DNA of 64,000 nucleotides from Cocos nucifera. Its lineage: Eukaryota > Streptophyta > Magnoliopsida > Arecales > Arecaceae. The notes under the pieces are model-generated. The model was not told the origin of the DNA and did no database searches. It was given only the letters and a program-made list of their open reading frames with translations. The DNA lies in NCBI GenBank assembly GCA_006176705.1, contig QRFJ01001933.1, positions 1 to 64,000 of the forward strand. The letters run 5' to 3'. This document shows positions 33,005 through 45,239 of the stretch, in pieces (position 1 is the stretch's first letter; each line of letters opens with the position of its first letter). The position numbers were made by a program, and so were the translations under genes.

Positions 33005-35275
33005 TGAAGGAAAATCCAGATTTTTTGGTTCAGGTTCGTTCAGATCTGATCAGATCAAGAGATATGTTTCAAAATTTTTCTCTTTGATCTGTATCAGATC
33101 TGAGATGTTTCAGATCTGATTTTTATTATTTTAATAAATAAAATAAAATAAGAATAAATTAAATCAAATTTAATTTACCTGATTTGGGTAATCCAATTAC
33201 CCGTTGATGATCCTGTATGCAGCGGAAGGTTCTGGATCTAGCCATGCAAGTTTCTGGCCTCTACTGGTATCCACTTGGGCTGGATCTAGCGATCCTCTTC
33301 TTCTCTATCACACCTCCAAAAATCATATCTGGATCTGATCTGGAGGATCTTCAAAACTCCTTTTGAAGATCAGCAGTCGTCCTTTGCAACAGCGCAGCCT
33401 TCTAGCTTTCAGTCGCCTTTCTTTGATCTGGATTGCACCAACCAAGGTCCAAAACTTCTTTTGAACATGGAGGGGAGAGGGAGAAGGTGAGTTTGGCATG
33501 GAGGAAGAAGGGAGAGGCAGCCTTGGGGCGTGGGGTTTCTCAAATTTAATCTGAGTTGGGCGCAGGGTCTTATTTATAGACTGTCTGTGATCCAACTTCT
33601 CTTCTTTCCAACCAATCACAACTCTTTGTGAAATCAGATCTAAATCTGATTGGTGGGAATAGAGTCCCCAGGATTCCTCCTTAGAGGGCGCCTAAGACCA
33701 GTAAAAGTTGGTTCTTAGGAGAATTCTAATTAGAATCCAAAAAGGAGATGGAGTCCTTGTCCAACAAGGACTCCTAGGCGCCTCCAACTTGGGGCACATG
33801 CCTAGGGTGGCGTGCGCCCTCTTCCTTGCCAGGTTCTGGCAGGGGGACAAGCCCCCACCAGCTCTCCAATACGTGCGTGACATGTGGTCAAAAGTCAAAA
33901 TGTCGATGGTCAACATTTGACCAGTGAAAGGTAGACTTTTGACCAAAGTAAAAGAACAAGAAATGACAGGTGACCAAAAATGACAGGTAATGTCTTACAA
34001 AATAAGACAACCTTTTCTAACTTGGACAACCTCCAGTCAGACCATATGAAGGCCTCTGATTGAGCATAAGCTCCTTTGGCTCAGATAGGATAACTTATTT
34101 ATGACAGCAAAAGAAGAACGTTAGGTTCAATCGAGTGCTAGCACGATTTTCTTGAACCTAATTGAATCTCATTTAGATCAACTGAATTGGATCAGTTCAA
34201 TTGATGATCACCAGATTCAAACCTTGTTTGTGTGACCCGGTTAGGTTCAGTTCTGTATGGTAATGGGATATGTCATGATCTCTATCATCGACATCATCGA
34301 AACTCCTTTCGATGGATCAGAACTCTTCTGATTCGAACAGTTAGAATGATCGACCATCTAAATCATTCTAATTGCTTCCAAAATCCACCAGTGACACCTA
34401 GCAGTATATGGTGGCAACCCATCAGAGCTGAATGCGAACCTCTTGGTGCAGCTACCTGTGTGATTTAGTTGTTCTATCTTGAGCTCCGATCAGATTAGGG
34501 TTTAGGTGAACTCATCAAACCATAGTTTCTGTCATATGATGTAATCATTCGATTCGAGTCTGATGTGAAAATCTAAATAGAAACTCTTTCTATTATTTCA
34601 CTCTACCATGGTCATAGACTTCTGGACTTGATTCTCATGATTATCATAGGGCTGCTCCTCTACCACCGAGGTAGATAGATTCCATCTTGATGCCATCCAG
34701 TTTCTACAATAAACATGCTATAGCCAACATACACCTCAGGGTTCCATATGGCTAGGAGACCGAGTAATGGTGTAGTCAAATTATAACACCCTCAAGGTGA
34801 ACTACCGATGCACCTCAGGTCAAAGAACCAGACACACTACTGCAGCATTAAGTCAGTCATTGATGAGAAGGTAGACTCCCTAATGACTACTCGAGGTGGT
34901 CACGCTCAGTGCCCTCATTCTCTAACGAGTACCTATACTCTCGCTCCGATGTCTCCACACCGTAGACTCAAGATTCATCTACTAAAGAGAAGCGATTGTA
35001 CACCAACCTTCCGGATCAATCACCATCCTCGTGATGGTCCTATGGTCGGGAGCATTTTATGAGTTAACAATGATTATTCATATCTTAAATTTTCAACTCT
35101 TGAAAATATGAATTATCATTACCATTAACTCAAAGGATGTATCACAAACACTAAATATACATATGTAATAGAAAATAACCCATTTATTGATTTTTAGTCA
35201 AAATTATAATTTTGCCCCTAGAAGTGTATTATAAGTGTCAATCAATTCTGGCTTCTAGGGCACATATATCCAACG
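33005..35275 (-). mobile_element. Element B 3' LTR
   Basis: Pairs with 40913-43182. Its last bases are caacg in place of taaca, so the terminal dinucleotide on the element strand is CG at this end. TATA box at 33569-33578 (minus strand). Confidence 0.9.
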
Positions 35276-35289
35276 ATCTCCCACTTATC

Positions 35290-38200
35290 CTAAAGCCAAT
35301 TGGCTACAAGTCTAAGTCCCATCTTCTCAATGTGGGCTTCGATCTTCTGCTGGCCCAACAGCTTTATAAGTCTATCTGGCACATTATCTATGGAGTTGAC
35401 TCTCTTGACCTCGACGTAACCTTTCTCGAGGTAATCGCGGATGAGGTGGTATCACCATTTGCTTGGAACTCTTCCAGCCGACAGGACCACCATTGCACAC
35501 AAACAGACTCCTAGATGTCGACTTTCGATCATCTATATCGGACATGAAATCCGAGTCTGTGTATCCCTAGACTTCGAGTTCTCCTTTACTAAAGACCAAC
35601 ATCATATCCTTAGTTCTTCTCAAGTACTTAAGGATACATTTCACAGAAGTCCAGTGTCCTTCATCTAGATTTGACTGATATCTACTTATGACACTCACAG
35701 CATGGGCTATATCAGGTCATGTACATAGCATGGCATATACGAGGCTCCCTATTGCAGAAGCATAAGGGATCTTGCTCATGCGTTCTTTTTCCTCAGGTGT
35801 GCTAGGGCACATCTTCTTGGAAAGATGAATACCATGTCTGAAGGGTATTAATCCCCTCTTAGAGTTTTCCATACTAAACCTCTTTAGTACTTTCTCTATG
35901 TACATCTTTTGTGAAAGTCCCAGCATCCTATTCGGTCTATCCCTATAGACCTTAATTCCTAGAATAAAGGATGCTTCGCCTAGGTCTTTCATGGAGAATT
36001 CCTTGGACAACCATAATTTGACTGTTATCATCATGGGAACATCATTCCCAATAAGGAGGATGTCATCCACGTACAATATGAGGAAGACAACAGCGCTCCC
36101 ACTGATCCTTTTGAAAACACACGGTTCCTCTTCATTTTTGATGAAACCAAATATTTTGATCACATCATTGAAACGAGTGTTCCAGCTCCGAGATGCTTGC
36201 TTAAGTCCATATATGGACCTTTGTAGCTTGCAAACCTTGTGATCAGTATCACTGGATGTGAAACCTAGTGGCTGTTCCATATAGATGTCTTCCTCAAGAT
36301 ATCCATTTAGGAATGCCATTTTCACATCCATTTGCCATATTTCATAATCGAAATAGGCTGCAACGGCAAGCAATGTGCGGATGGATTTTAGCATAGCCGC
36401 TGGGGAAAGGGTATCTTGATAGTCAATGCCTTCGCGTTGACTATAACCTTTTGCCACTAGTCTAGCCTTGAATGTCTCTACATTTCCATCTGCACCAATC
36501 TTTCTCTTGAAGATCCATTTACACCCAATAGATACTATACCTTCTAGTGGATCTACCAAGGTCCAGACTTGGTTTGAGTGCATCGAGTCAATTTCTAACT
36601 ACATTGCCTCTAGCCATTTCTCGGAGTCGATATCTGATATCGTCTCGTTGTAAGTTTTGGGATCATCACCATGAGCACCATTACCTACGAGGAACATTTC
36701 CTTTACGTCCTCTGAAATAATACCTAAGTATCTCTCAGGGGGATGGGAAACTCTTTTCGATCTACGAGGTGGAGGAGGTAGTGTTCTTATTGGCTCAACC
36801 TGATTTGGTTCCAATTGGTCCTTAGCTCGTTGTACTTGTGAGACTTTCTCATCAAGCTTAATCTGCTTTCCAATGCCGCTATCTTGAATAAACTATTTTT
36901 CAAGAAAGATGGCATGTCGACTCACAATCACATTGTGGTCTTCTGGAATGTAGAAATAGTATCCTAATGACTCTTTAGGATATCCTATGAAACAAGCTCT
37001 AAAGGACCTAAACTCTAACTTGTGCACTTGTTGTCTTTTGACATGAGCTGGACAATTCCAAATTCTGAGATGACTCAGACTTGATTTCTTACCATGCCAT
37101 ATCTCATACGGTATGGTAGGAACGATTTTAGAGGGAACCCTATTCAGTAGATAGATTGAAACTAACAATGAGTGTCCCCAAAAAAAATCAGGGAGGTCTG
37201 TGAAGCTCATCATGGATCGAACCATATCTAATAGGATCCGATTTCTCCATTCTGAAATCCCGTTGAGTTGAGGTTTTCCTATTGGAGTCCATTGAGAGAC
37301 TATGCCATTTTTCTTTAGATAGTCTAGGAATTTCTTGCTAAGGTATTCAGCTCCTCGATCTGATCGAAGAACCTTAATGAGTTTTCCAGTTTGTTTTTCT
37401 ACTTCATGTCTGAATTCTTTAAACTTTTCAAAAGCTTCAGACTTGTGTCTCATAAGATACACATATCCATACCTAGACAGATAATCGGTAAAGGTAATGA
37501 AGTAGACAAAATTGCCTCTAGTCGGCACATCAAATGGGCCGCACACATCAGTATGTACTAGGGCAAGAAGATCTGTGGCCCTTTCCCCATGTCCTACAAA
37601 AGGAAGTTTAGTCATTTTGCCTTGAATACAAGATTCACAAGTTGGATATGACTCGAAAGTCGATGGACTCAATAGCCCATTTTTCTCCAATTTGTTGATC
37701 CTATCTTCTGCTATATGACCTAATCTCAGGTGCCATAGATATCTATCGTTTGGACTATCCCTAGGTCATTTGGCATTCATGTTTTGCTCGATAGTTAGAA
37801 TAGGTACATCAATATGTAGCTGATAAAGACCATTAATAAGGAAACCATTTGCAATTTTATTTCTTTCATAAAGAATGTTACAATGGTCCTTAAAGAAGGT
37901 AATCACATAGCCTTCTTGTGCTAAGCATGAAACAGAAATCAAATTCCAGCTAGCTGCAGGAACATAATAACAGTCTTTCAAAACTAAGTCTAAACCAGAT
38001 GGTAATCGAAGAGGGTATGTTCCCATGGCTACTGCAGCAACTCTTGCTCCATTACCGATGTATAGGATCATATCTCCATCCCTCAGCCTCCTGCTATCCT
38101 CAAGACCCTACATTAAAGTGCACAGATGAGCACTAGAACCAGAGTCAAGCACCCAACTAGATGCAGAAGAAACCATAAGGTTAGACTCAATAACGAGCAT

Positions 38201-39037
38201 ACCTCTAGAAGGACCTTCCTTCTTGTTCTTCAGGGTGGCCAGGTAAGTAGGGCAGTTCCGCTTCCAATGGCCGTCGCTGTTGCAATGGAAATACTTTCTT
38301 TTGATAGTGGTTTTCATCTTCGGCTCTGCCTTCTTCTTCTTTGCTCCTTCCATCTTCTGCTTTTTCGCAGACTTCTTTTTCTTTCTATAAGACTTTCTTT
38401 TGAAAGAAGTTCATTCCATAGCAAGAATTGAGTCTTTAGAACCTTTCATAGAAAGCTCAGCGGTAACCAGCATATTCATTAATTCGGCCAAGGAATTTTG
38501 AAGTTTATGCATGTGGTAATTCATGATGAATTGCCCGTATGCATCAGTCAAGGATTGCAAAATAATATCATTCTGTAGGTCCAAGTCTAACTTCACATCG
38601 AGCTTCTCAAGCTCTTCCATGTCCTTGATCATTGTCAGACAGTGATCTTGGACTGACTGCCCATCACGCAGCTTAGCCTTAAAAAGTCATTTCGTGACTT
38701 AATACTTGGCCGTGCGACTCTGTTCACCGAACATCTCCTGCAAGTGAGTCAACATTTGGCGAGCAATTCCGATATCTTCATGTTGGTGCTGGAGCTCATC
38801 AGACATCGAGCCCAACATGTAATATCTGGCCTTATTATCTTCGTCTATCCATTTTTCCAGAGACGCTCTCTGTTCAATGGATGGACGGGCTGGTAAGGTG
38901 GGAGGGTCCTGGTCCAATACATGGGTTAACTTCTCAGAACCCAAAATAATTTTGTAGTTCCTGAGCCAATCTTTATAATTGGGTCCAGTCAGTCTATGTG
39001 TGTCCAGGATACGTGCCAATGGGTTGGACGCAGACAT
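35290..39037 (-). pseudogene. Element B gag-pol polyprotein, broken, with RNase H deletion
   Basis: Starts MSASNPLARILD at 39037. Gag ends with an intact knuckle CFHCNSDGHWKRNC (about 38270-38310), followed by protease WVLDSGSSAHLC, integrase (the longest frame is 36893-37690, with HTDVCG and RSDRGAEY), RT (35717-36583) with YVDD at 36063-36073, and the RNase H tail LVANWL ending at 35290. Compared with A and H, about 200 bp of RNase H are missing at about 35455, between two TATCRCC words, which removes core residues and shifts the frame. A stop replaces a codon near 37768, and a frameshift lies near 38690. Confidence 0.9.
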
Positions 39038-40219
39038 TTTCCTGTAGAGAGTCAAAGATTCTAGTTAGATACTGTAATTTTGACTTGACCAATTTATTTA
39101 GGGATTTTATTTTTAAACAAATTAGCTCCCACTATTTTCTCGGATCCCTACACTCCCTCTGTAGAGATGCAAAAATCTCCATGATTAATGATTTCTAGTG
39201 GGTGGTGCGGTCTCACCAACTGACTCATCACCTCACCTAACAGTTATTGGTGATGGGTTAGCCAATGAGTGAACAACTCTTGTTCAATGATTCTCTAATC
39301 ATGGTGCACCCAAACTTGGTCTCTAATTCATGAATCTCACCGTATCCAAAATATTGATCCACTCCTTAGTTAAGTCAGACCCACCATTTGCATAGACTGG
39401 GTTCCTAATTGAGTCTCTCACCGTATCCAAAATATTGAGCCAACTCATCCTCCAGCCCATAGCATCCAATGCCTAATAGACATGGTTGCATCTTTTCCCG
39501 GTGCAACTGAGCCACTGTATCCAGCCGAGAACAATCAACCCCGGGAAGGGCCCGCACATCTACAATGGTGGAAGACCTCAGACTTAATCTTTTCTTAGGG
39601 AGAATTGATTCAGGTCTCATTAAACTAGACTTGTCATAGTCATAACAATTATGACTAACCTAGTGGCATGGGTTAGCTCGGATTATTGACCACCTCAGAT
39701 CAGAACTGTGTCAACAGATATGGCCAGGTAAGTGAGACCGGTGGAAGGAATATGCCATTAACTCGTACAAGAATGCATTCAGGTCGAGTAGCTTCCAATT
39801 AAAAACCAGTCGGTCGTATGTGCCAAACTTACCTTAGACACCAAATTATTGAGTCAGAACCAATTGGGTTAGCCTACAATCCAGACTCTAACCTCTGAGC
39901 CTAATTAGGTCTTGCTTGATCGTGACTCGATCTTGACCCAGACTTAATCCTATTAGGCTGGTCAATTTAAGCATTGTTGATCCCATCTAACCAACTCTTG
40001 ATTCGGTTTGATCAACCGCTTAGACCTAATTGAGCTACCCAAGCCCGAACCCAGTATTATGAATATGTCTTAGATCTAAAATTCTCAATTTTAGACCTAA
40101 TTAATATTTCCATAATCTTAATTTCTTAATTAAGTAGGGTTCATAAACAAAATATGCACAATAAATCCTAGGGTTTCAGGATCTAGGGTTTTGCAGAAAG
40201 TAAGTTTTGGGTTTCTGAT

Positions 40220-40335
40220 TAAGGACGAACACGCAGCACCCCTACACATCATAAGAACACCCCATCGAATGGGAAGAGAGGGCCTTTAAACCCTTCTTCA
40301 TTCTTATGACCGGACGGCCAAGAGGAACGCCTTAA
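40220..40335 (-). ncRNA. Conserved leader RNA stem, element B copy
   Basis: CATAAGAA (40250-40257) pairs with TTCTTATG (40301-40308), eight pairs; the ninth pair of A and H is lost here. CCCATCGAATGGG is inside. It lies in the leader between Gag and the PBS. Confidence 0.6.
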
Positions 40336-40898
40336 TCAGGAACATGCAATACTACAAAATAGTTTTAGATCTATATCATATATCTCATATACAAATTAGA
40401 TCTAATCATGGCATATTTTGCATACATCTCATGTATCGAATCATGCATATTTTTAGATCTAAATTATCTCATAATAATCTAAAAAATTAGATTTAAATTG
40501 ATCTAATCAAAATAAATTCTAATCTAGACAATTATGTAGAACTATTCTACAACTAGTCTAGACATGCATCAATCATATCTCATATGATGTTTAAAATTAA
40601 ATAATTTTTATTTGCTATTTTTTAGATGTTATTATAACATTATAATATCAAAAAATAGTAAATAAATAGATCTAAAATATGATTTAATCAAATTAAATTC
40701 AAAAACATGCAAGACTATTCTATAGAACTATTCTATTTTAGAACTAGTCATGCATATTTTCTAATCTTAGATCCAAATCATTTAATTTTAATTTTTTCTG
40801 ATTTCAGATCTGATCACATCTCATGTGACATCTAAAATCATTTATTTTTCTAATTAAAATAAATTTAAAATTCAGATCTAAATACTTTTAGAACCTTG

Positions 40899-40910
40899 GC
40901 TCTGATACCA
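40899..40910 (-). promoter_or_regulatory. Primer-binding site of element B
   Basis: gctctgatacca on the plus strand, a perfect complement of tggtatcagagc, two bases from the 5' LTR. Confidence 0.9.
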
Positions 40911-40912
40911 GT

Positions 40913-43182
40913 TGAAGGAAAATCCTGATTTTCCGGTCCAGGTTCGTTCAGATCTGATCAGATCAAGAGATATATTTCAAAAATTTTTCTCTTTGATCTA
41001 ATCAGATCTGAGATATTTTAGATCTAATTCTTATTATTTTAATAATAAAATAAAATAAAGATAAATTAAATCAAATTTAATTTACCTGATTTGGGTAATC
41101 CTATTACCCGTTGATGATCCTGTATGCAGCGGAAGGTTCTGGATCTAGCCACGCAAGTGCCTGGCCTCTACCGGTATCCACTCGGGTTGGATCTAGAGAT
41201 CCTCTTCTTCTCTATCACATCTCCAAAAATTCAGATCTGGATCTGATCTGGAGGATCTTCAAAACTCCTTTTGAAGATCAGCAGTCGTCCTTTGCAGCAG
41301 CGCAGCCTTCTAGCTTTCAGTCGCCTTTCTTTGATCTGGATCGCACCAACCAAGGTCCAAAACTCCTTTTGGACGTGGAGAGGAGAGGGAGAAGGTGAGT
41401 TTGGCATGGAGGAAGAAGGGAGAGGCAGCCTTGGGGCATGGGGTTTCTCAAACTTAATCTGAGTTGGGCGCAGGGTCTTATTTATAGACTGTCTGTGATC
41501 CAACTTCTCTTCTTCCCAACCAATCACAACTCTTTGTGAAATCAGATCTAAATCTGATTGGTGGGAATAGAGTCCCCTGGATTCCTCCTTAGAGGGTGCC
41601 TAAGACCAGTCAAAGTTGGTTCTTAGGAGAACTCTAATTGGAATCCAAAAAGGAGATGGAGTCCTTGTCCAACAAGGACTCCTAGGCGCCTCCAACTTGG
41701 GCACACGCCTAGGGTGGCGTGCGCCCTCTCCTTGCCAGGTTCTGGCAGGGGGACAAGCCCCCACCAGCTCTCCAATAGGTGCATGACATGTGGTCAAAAG
41801 TCAAAGTGTCAATGGTCAACATTTGACCAGTCAAAGGTAGACTTTTGACCAAAGTCAAAGAACAAGAAATGGCAGGTGACCAAAAATGGCAGGTAATGTC
41901 TTACAAAATAAGACAACCTTTTCTGACTTGGACAACCTCTAGTCAGACCATATGAAGGCCTCTGATTGAGCACAAACTCCTTTGGCTCAGTCAGGACAAC
42001 TTATTTATGATAGTAAAAGAAGAACGTTAGGTTCAATCGAGTGCTAGCACGATTTTCTTGAACCTAATTGAATCTCATTCAGATCAATTGAACTGGATCA
42101 GTTCAATTGATGATCACCAGATTCAAACCCTTGTTTGTGTGACCCAGTTAGGTTCAGTTCTGTATGGTAATGGGATATGTCATGATCTCTATCATCGACA
42201 TCATCGAAACTCCTTTCGATGGATCAGAACTCTTCTGATTCGAACAGCTAGAATGATCGATCATCTAAATCATTCTAATTGCTCCCAAAATCCACCAGTG
42301 ACACCTAGCAGTATATGGTGGCAACCCATCAGAGCTGAATGCGAACCTCTTGGTGCAGCTACCTGTGTGATTAAGTTCTTCTATCTTGAGCCCCGATCAG
42401 ATTAGGGTTAAGGTGAACTCGTCAAACCCTAGTTTCTGTCATATGATGTAATCATTCGATTCGAGTCCGATGTGAAAATCTAAATAGAAACTCTTTCTAT
42501 TATTTCACTCTACCATGGCCATGGGCTTCTGGACTTGATTCTCATGATTCATCATAGGGCTGCTCCTCTACCACCGAGGTAGATAGATTCCATCTTGATG
42601 CAATCCAGTTCCTACAATGAACATGCTATAGCCAACATACACCTCAGGGTTCCATATGGCTAGGAGACCGAGTAATGGTGTAGTCAAACTATAACACCCT
42701 CAAGGTGAACTACCGATGCACCTCAGGTCAAAGAACCAGACACACTACTGCAGCATCGAGTCAGTCATTGACGAGAAGGTAGACTCCCTAATGACTACTC
42801 GAGGTGGTCACGCTCAGTGCCCTCGTTCTCTAACGAGTACCTGTACTCTCGCTCCGGTGTCTCCACACCATAGACTCAAGACTCATCTACTAAAGAGAAG
42901 CGATTGTACACCAACCTTCTAGATCAATCACCATCCTCGTGATGGTCCTATGGCCGGGAGCATTTTATGAGTTAACAATGATTATTCATGTCTTAAATTT
43001 TCAACTCTTGAAAATATGAATTATCATTACCATTTACTCAAAGGATGTATCATAGACACAAAATACACATATGTGATAGAAAATAACCCATTTATTGATT
43101 TTAGTCAAAATTATAATTTTGCCCCTAGAAGTGTATTACAAGTGTCAGCCAATTCTGGCTTCTAGGGCACATATATCTAACA
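40913..43182 (-). mobile_element. Element B 5' LTR
   Basis: It runs from tgaaggaaaatcc to atatatctaaca, with a TATA box at 41477-41486 (minus strand). It is followed by the target duplication caggt and the rest of the C LTR. Confidence 0.9.
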
Positions 43183-43404
43183 CAGGTATCATGTTCTGAA
43201 TACAAGACGTAAATAAGATTTACCTATTTATGCATTCAGATTTTCGTACATGCATATATGTCACATTACGATCCTAGAAGTAGGATTTTAATGATTTTAT
43301 CATTTACCTTATCTAATTAATTAGATTAATCTTTCAATTCCATTGCATGTTTTTTTGGAAAAAGTTTTTGAAATCATAGCTAGAAACCTTGTAATTTTCC
43401 TTAA
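43183..43404 (+). mobile_element. Element C 3' LTR, last piece
   Basis: Matches 4978-5187 of the 5' LTR (gtaaataagatttac, acatgcatatatgtcac, ggaaaaagttttt). It ends ccttaa where the 5' LTR has cttca, followed by the agcga duplication. Confidence 0.85.
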
Positions 43405-43900
43405 AGCGAAGCCTTATCTCTCTATTTCCATGCCTCCTCTCCTTCCTCTTCTCCCTCTTCCCCATGCCCAAGAGTTGGGCCAATCAGTTCCCGAATGTCG
43501 AGGTGCTATCCGCACAAATCGAAGTCAAAGGAGACTCCAATCGTGTGTCGATCGAAAAACTACTGAAGATTAGATCGAAGGCACATTCAAGATATCTAGT
43601 TGCTGATTTTCATAGATCAGATCCGAAAGGAGAAAACCTCCAGATCTGAGCTGAGCGGATGCTAGTAGAGGTTGGGTACATGTGCGACTCAAGTCAGATC
43701 TTGGGACAACATTCAGATCATTGCAACAAGTGAATCATTCACTTACAAATAGGTGGTATTTTGATATCCAAATTTTATTTTTAGTTTTAGATCTATATAG
43801 TCAGATCTAAGAACTCTCAAATCTGATTAGATCAACATTTTTTTAAAAAAAAACCAATGCTCAAACCTGATCTAATTAGATTAATCTTGTAGTTCCTTCA
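43405..43900 (+). mobile_element. Element D 5' LTR, second part
   Basis: Begins with the second agcga copy and ends agttccttca just before a PBS (43903-43914, tggtatcaaagt). A pyrimidine-rich block (ctcctctccttcctcttctc) lies near the start. Open frames here (such as 43343-43573) cross the C/D border and are not genes. Confidence 0.8.
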
Positions 43901-44587
43901 ACTGGTATCAAAGTTATGGTTCTAGTTCTAAATCTGGATACTTTTAGATCTAAAATTTATTTTTGATAAGATCGATCATATTTTCTATTTTTACAAGAGA
44001 TGTAATTTAAAATTAGTACATAAGATGTATACAAAGCATGTGTAGAATAGATCTAGTTTTATATATGAGATATTTGTTATAGATCTAGTTCTTGTAGTAG
44101 TAGAAATTTATTTTCTAATTGGGGCATTCCTCTTGGCCGTCCGGTCATAAGAATAAGAAGAATTTGAAGGCCCTCAATTTTCATTCGATGGGATGCTCTT
44201 ATGGCATGTAGGGGTACTACGTGTTTGTGCTCAATTAGAAAAACAAAACTTACTTTCTACTAAATTCTTGATCCAAAAATCCTAGGATCTTTATTCATGC
44301 TTTGTTATTTTTGAACCCTTATTAAACTTAATTAAGAATTAAGTTATGAAACCTATTAGATCTAAAAAGTTGAGAATTTTTAGATCTAAGATACCTTCAT
44401 AAAACATGGGTTCAAGGTATGGGTAGCTTGATTAGGTCTAGCTTGAGCAGTTGATCAAACTAAATCAAGAGTTGGTTAAGTGAGATCAAGAGTGCTTAAT
44501 TGACTAGTCCAATAGTTGTACGTTTGGTCAAGATTGATTTACAGGCACATGTAATCGATCACTTCAAGACTTAATCTGGCTCTGTGG
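43901..44587 (+). mobile_element. Element D PBS and leader
   Basis: PBS tggtatcaaagt at 43903, then a leader with TAGATCT-rich sequence as in the A family, and the conserved stem at 44125-44230. Interrupted at 44588 by element E. Confidence 0.75.
44125..44230 (+). ncRNA. Conserved leader RNA stem, element D copy
   Basis: CATAAGA (44146-44152) pairs with TCTTATG (44197-44203). TCATTCGATGGGA is inside, ggccgtccgg before, tgtaggggta after. Same order and spacing as in A and C. Confidence 0.6.
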
Positions 44588-44889
44588 TGTTGGGAAAATA
44601 AGATCTACTCACATGGATCGGCATGGCCGCTAATAATTAGCCAAGCAACAAGGAATGAACTTCTCCTAGAGATTTATGTGGAAGCATGATCAATGGATTC
44701 AAGGAATAGAGAAAAGAGAAGAAGAGTTTTCCAAAAGAAAAGAACTTTATTCAGTGTAATTTCAGCATGTTATAATTCTTGACCTATTTTTAGTATAAAT
44801 ACTTTACAAAAGAATCAAGTCGTAAGCTTATAGAAAAACTCTCCCAAATCCAAACAACCCACGTACACAAAACTAATCCCATGATACTG

Positions 44890-45105
44890 AGCTGGCTCAG
44901 TTTCAAATTGAGCTGGCTAACCTACGACTAGGTTGGCTCCATCTCAGACTGAGCCGATCCAGTTGTGTACCATGCTAACAGTTCTGAAAATATTGCTTTC
45001 TATCTAAATTTTCTCTAAGACATAGTCGATCTAGTCTGAGACTGAGCTGGCCTAGTTTTCAACTTAGTCGACCCGGTCTTAGGATGAGCCGGCTAAATTT
45101 CTGTA
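44890..45105 (+). repeat. GAGCTGGCTCAG-type repeat cluster in the E LTR
   Basis: Units such as actgagctggctcag, ttgagctggctaac, actgagccgatccag, actgagctggcctag and atgagccggctaaa recur roughly every 20-30 bases. See findings for the matching clusters elsewhere. Confidence 0.65.
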
Positions 45106-45239
45106 CCATACTTATCCAGGCTGATCTCTTCTGTAGCTTGCTTTCATCTTTTCATGACCTTTCTTCTTATATTTTCAAGACTTAGGAGTGCTACTTTTGA
45201 GCTCACATTCTCCATCTTGGTACTTCCAAGTTCTTGTAG

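Larger units (their letters stand above)
33005..43182 (-). mobile_element. Element B: full-length Ty1/copia retrotransposon (10.18 kb), same family as A and H
   Basis: LTRs at 33005-35275 and 40913-43182 flank a minus-strand gag-pol with a PPT at 35276-35287 and a PBS at 40899-40910. Target duplication cagat (33000-33004) and caggt (43183-43187) differs at one base. Insertion is in the C 3' LTR. It is defective through stops, frame changes and a deletion of about 200 bp in RNase H. Confidence 0.93.
2545..43404 (+). mobile_element. Element C: Ty1/copia element expanded to 41 kb by nested insertions
   Basis: Two LTR copies in direct orientation, a PBS after the first, pol remnants, a PPT before the second, and matching agcga duplications define one plus-strand element. 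It is interrupted by a CACTA element (6148-22189, itself holding copia A), a long-TIR element (26186-30722) and copia B (33005-43182). Removing these leaves roughly 10 kb, a normal size for copia elements with 2.6-kb LTRs. The gag is almost gone and pol is full of lesions, so the element is dead. Confidence 0.85.

Noticed and set aside
43343..43649. Short frames across the C/D border as a gene
   Set aside because: They start in the C LTR and run into the D LTR across an insertion border.
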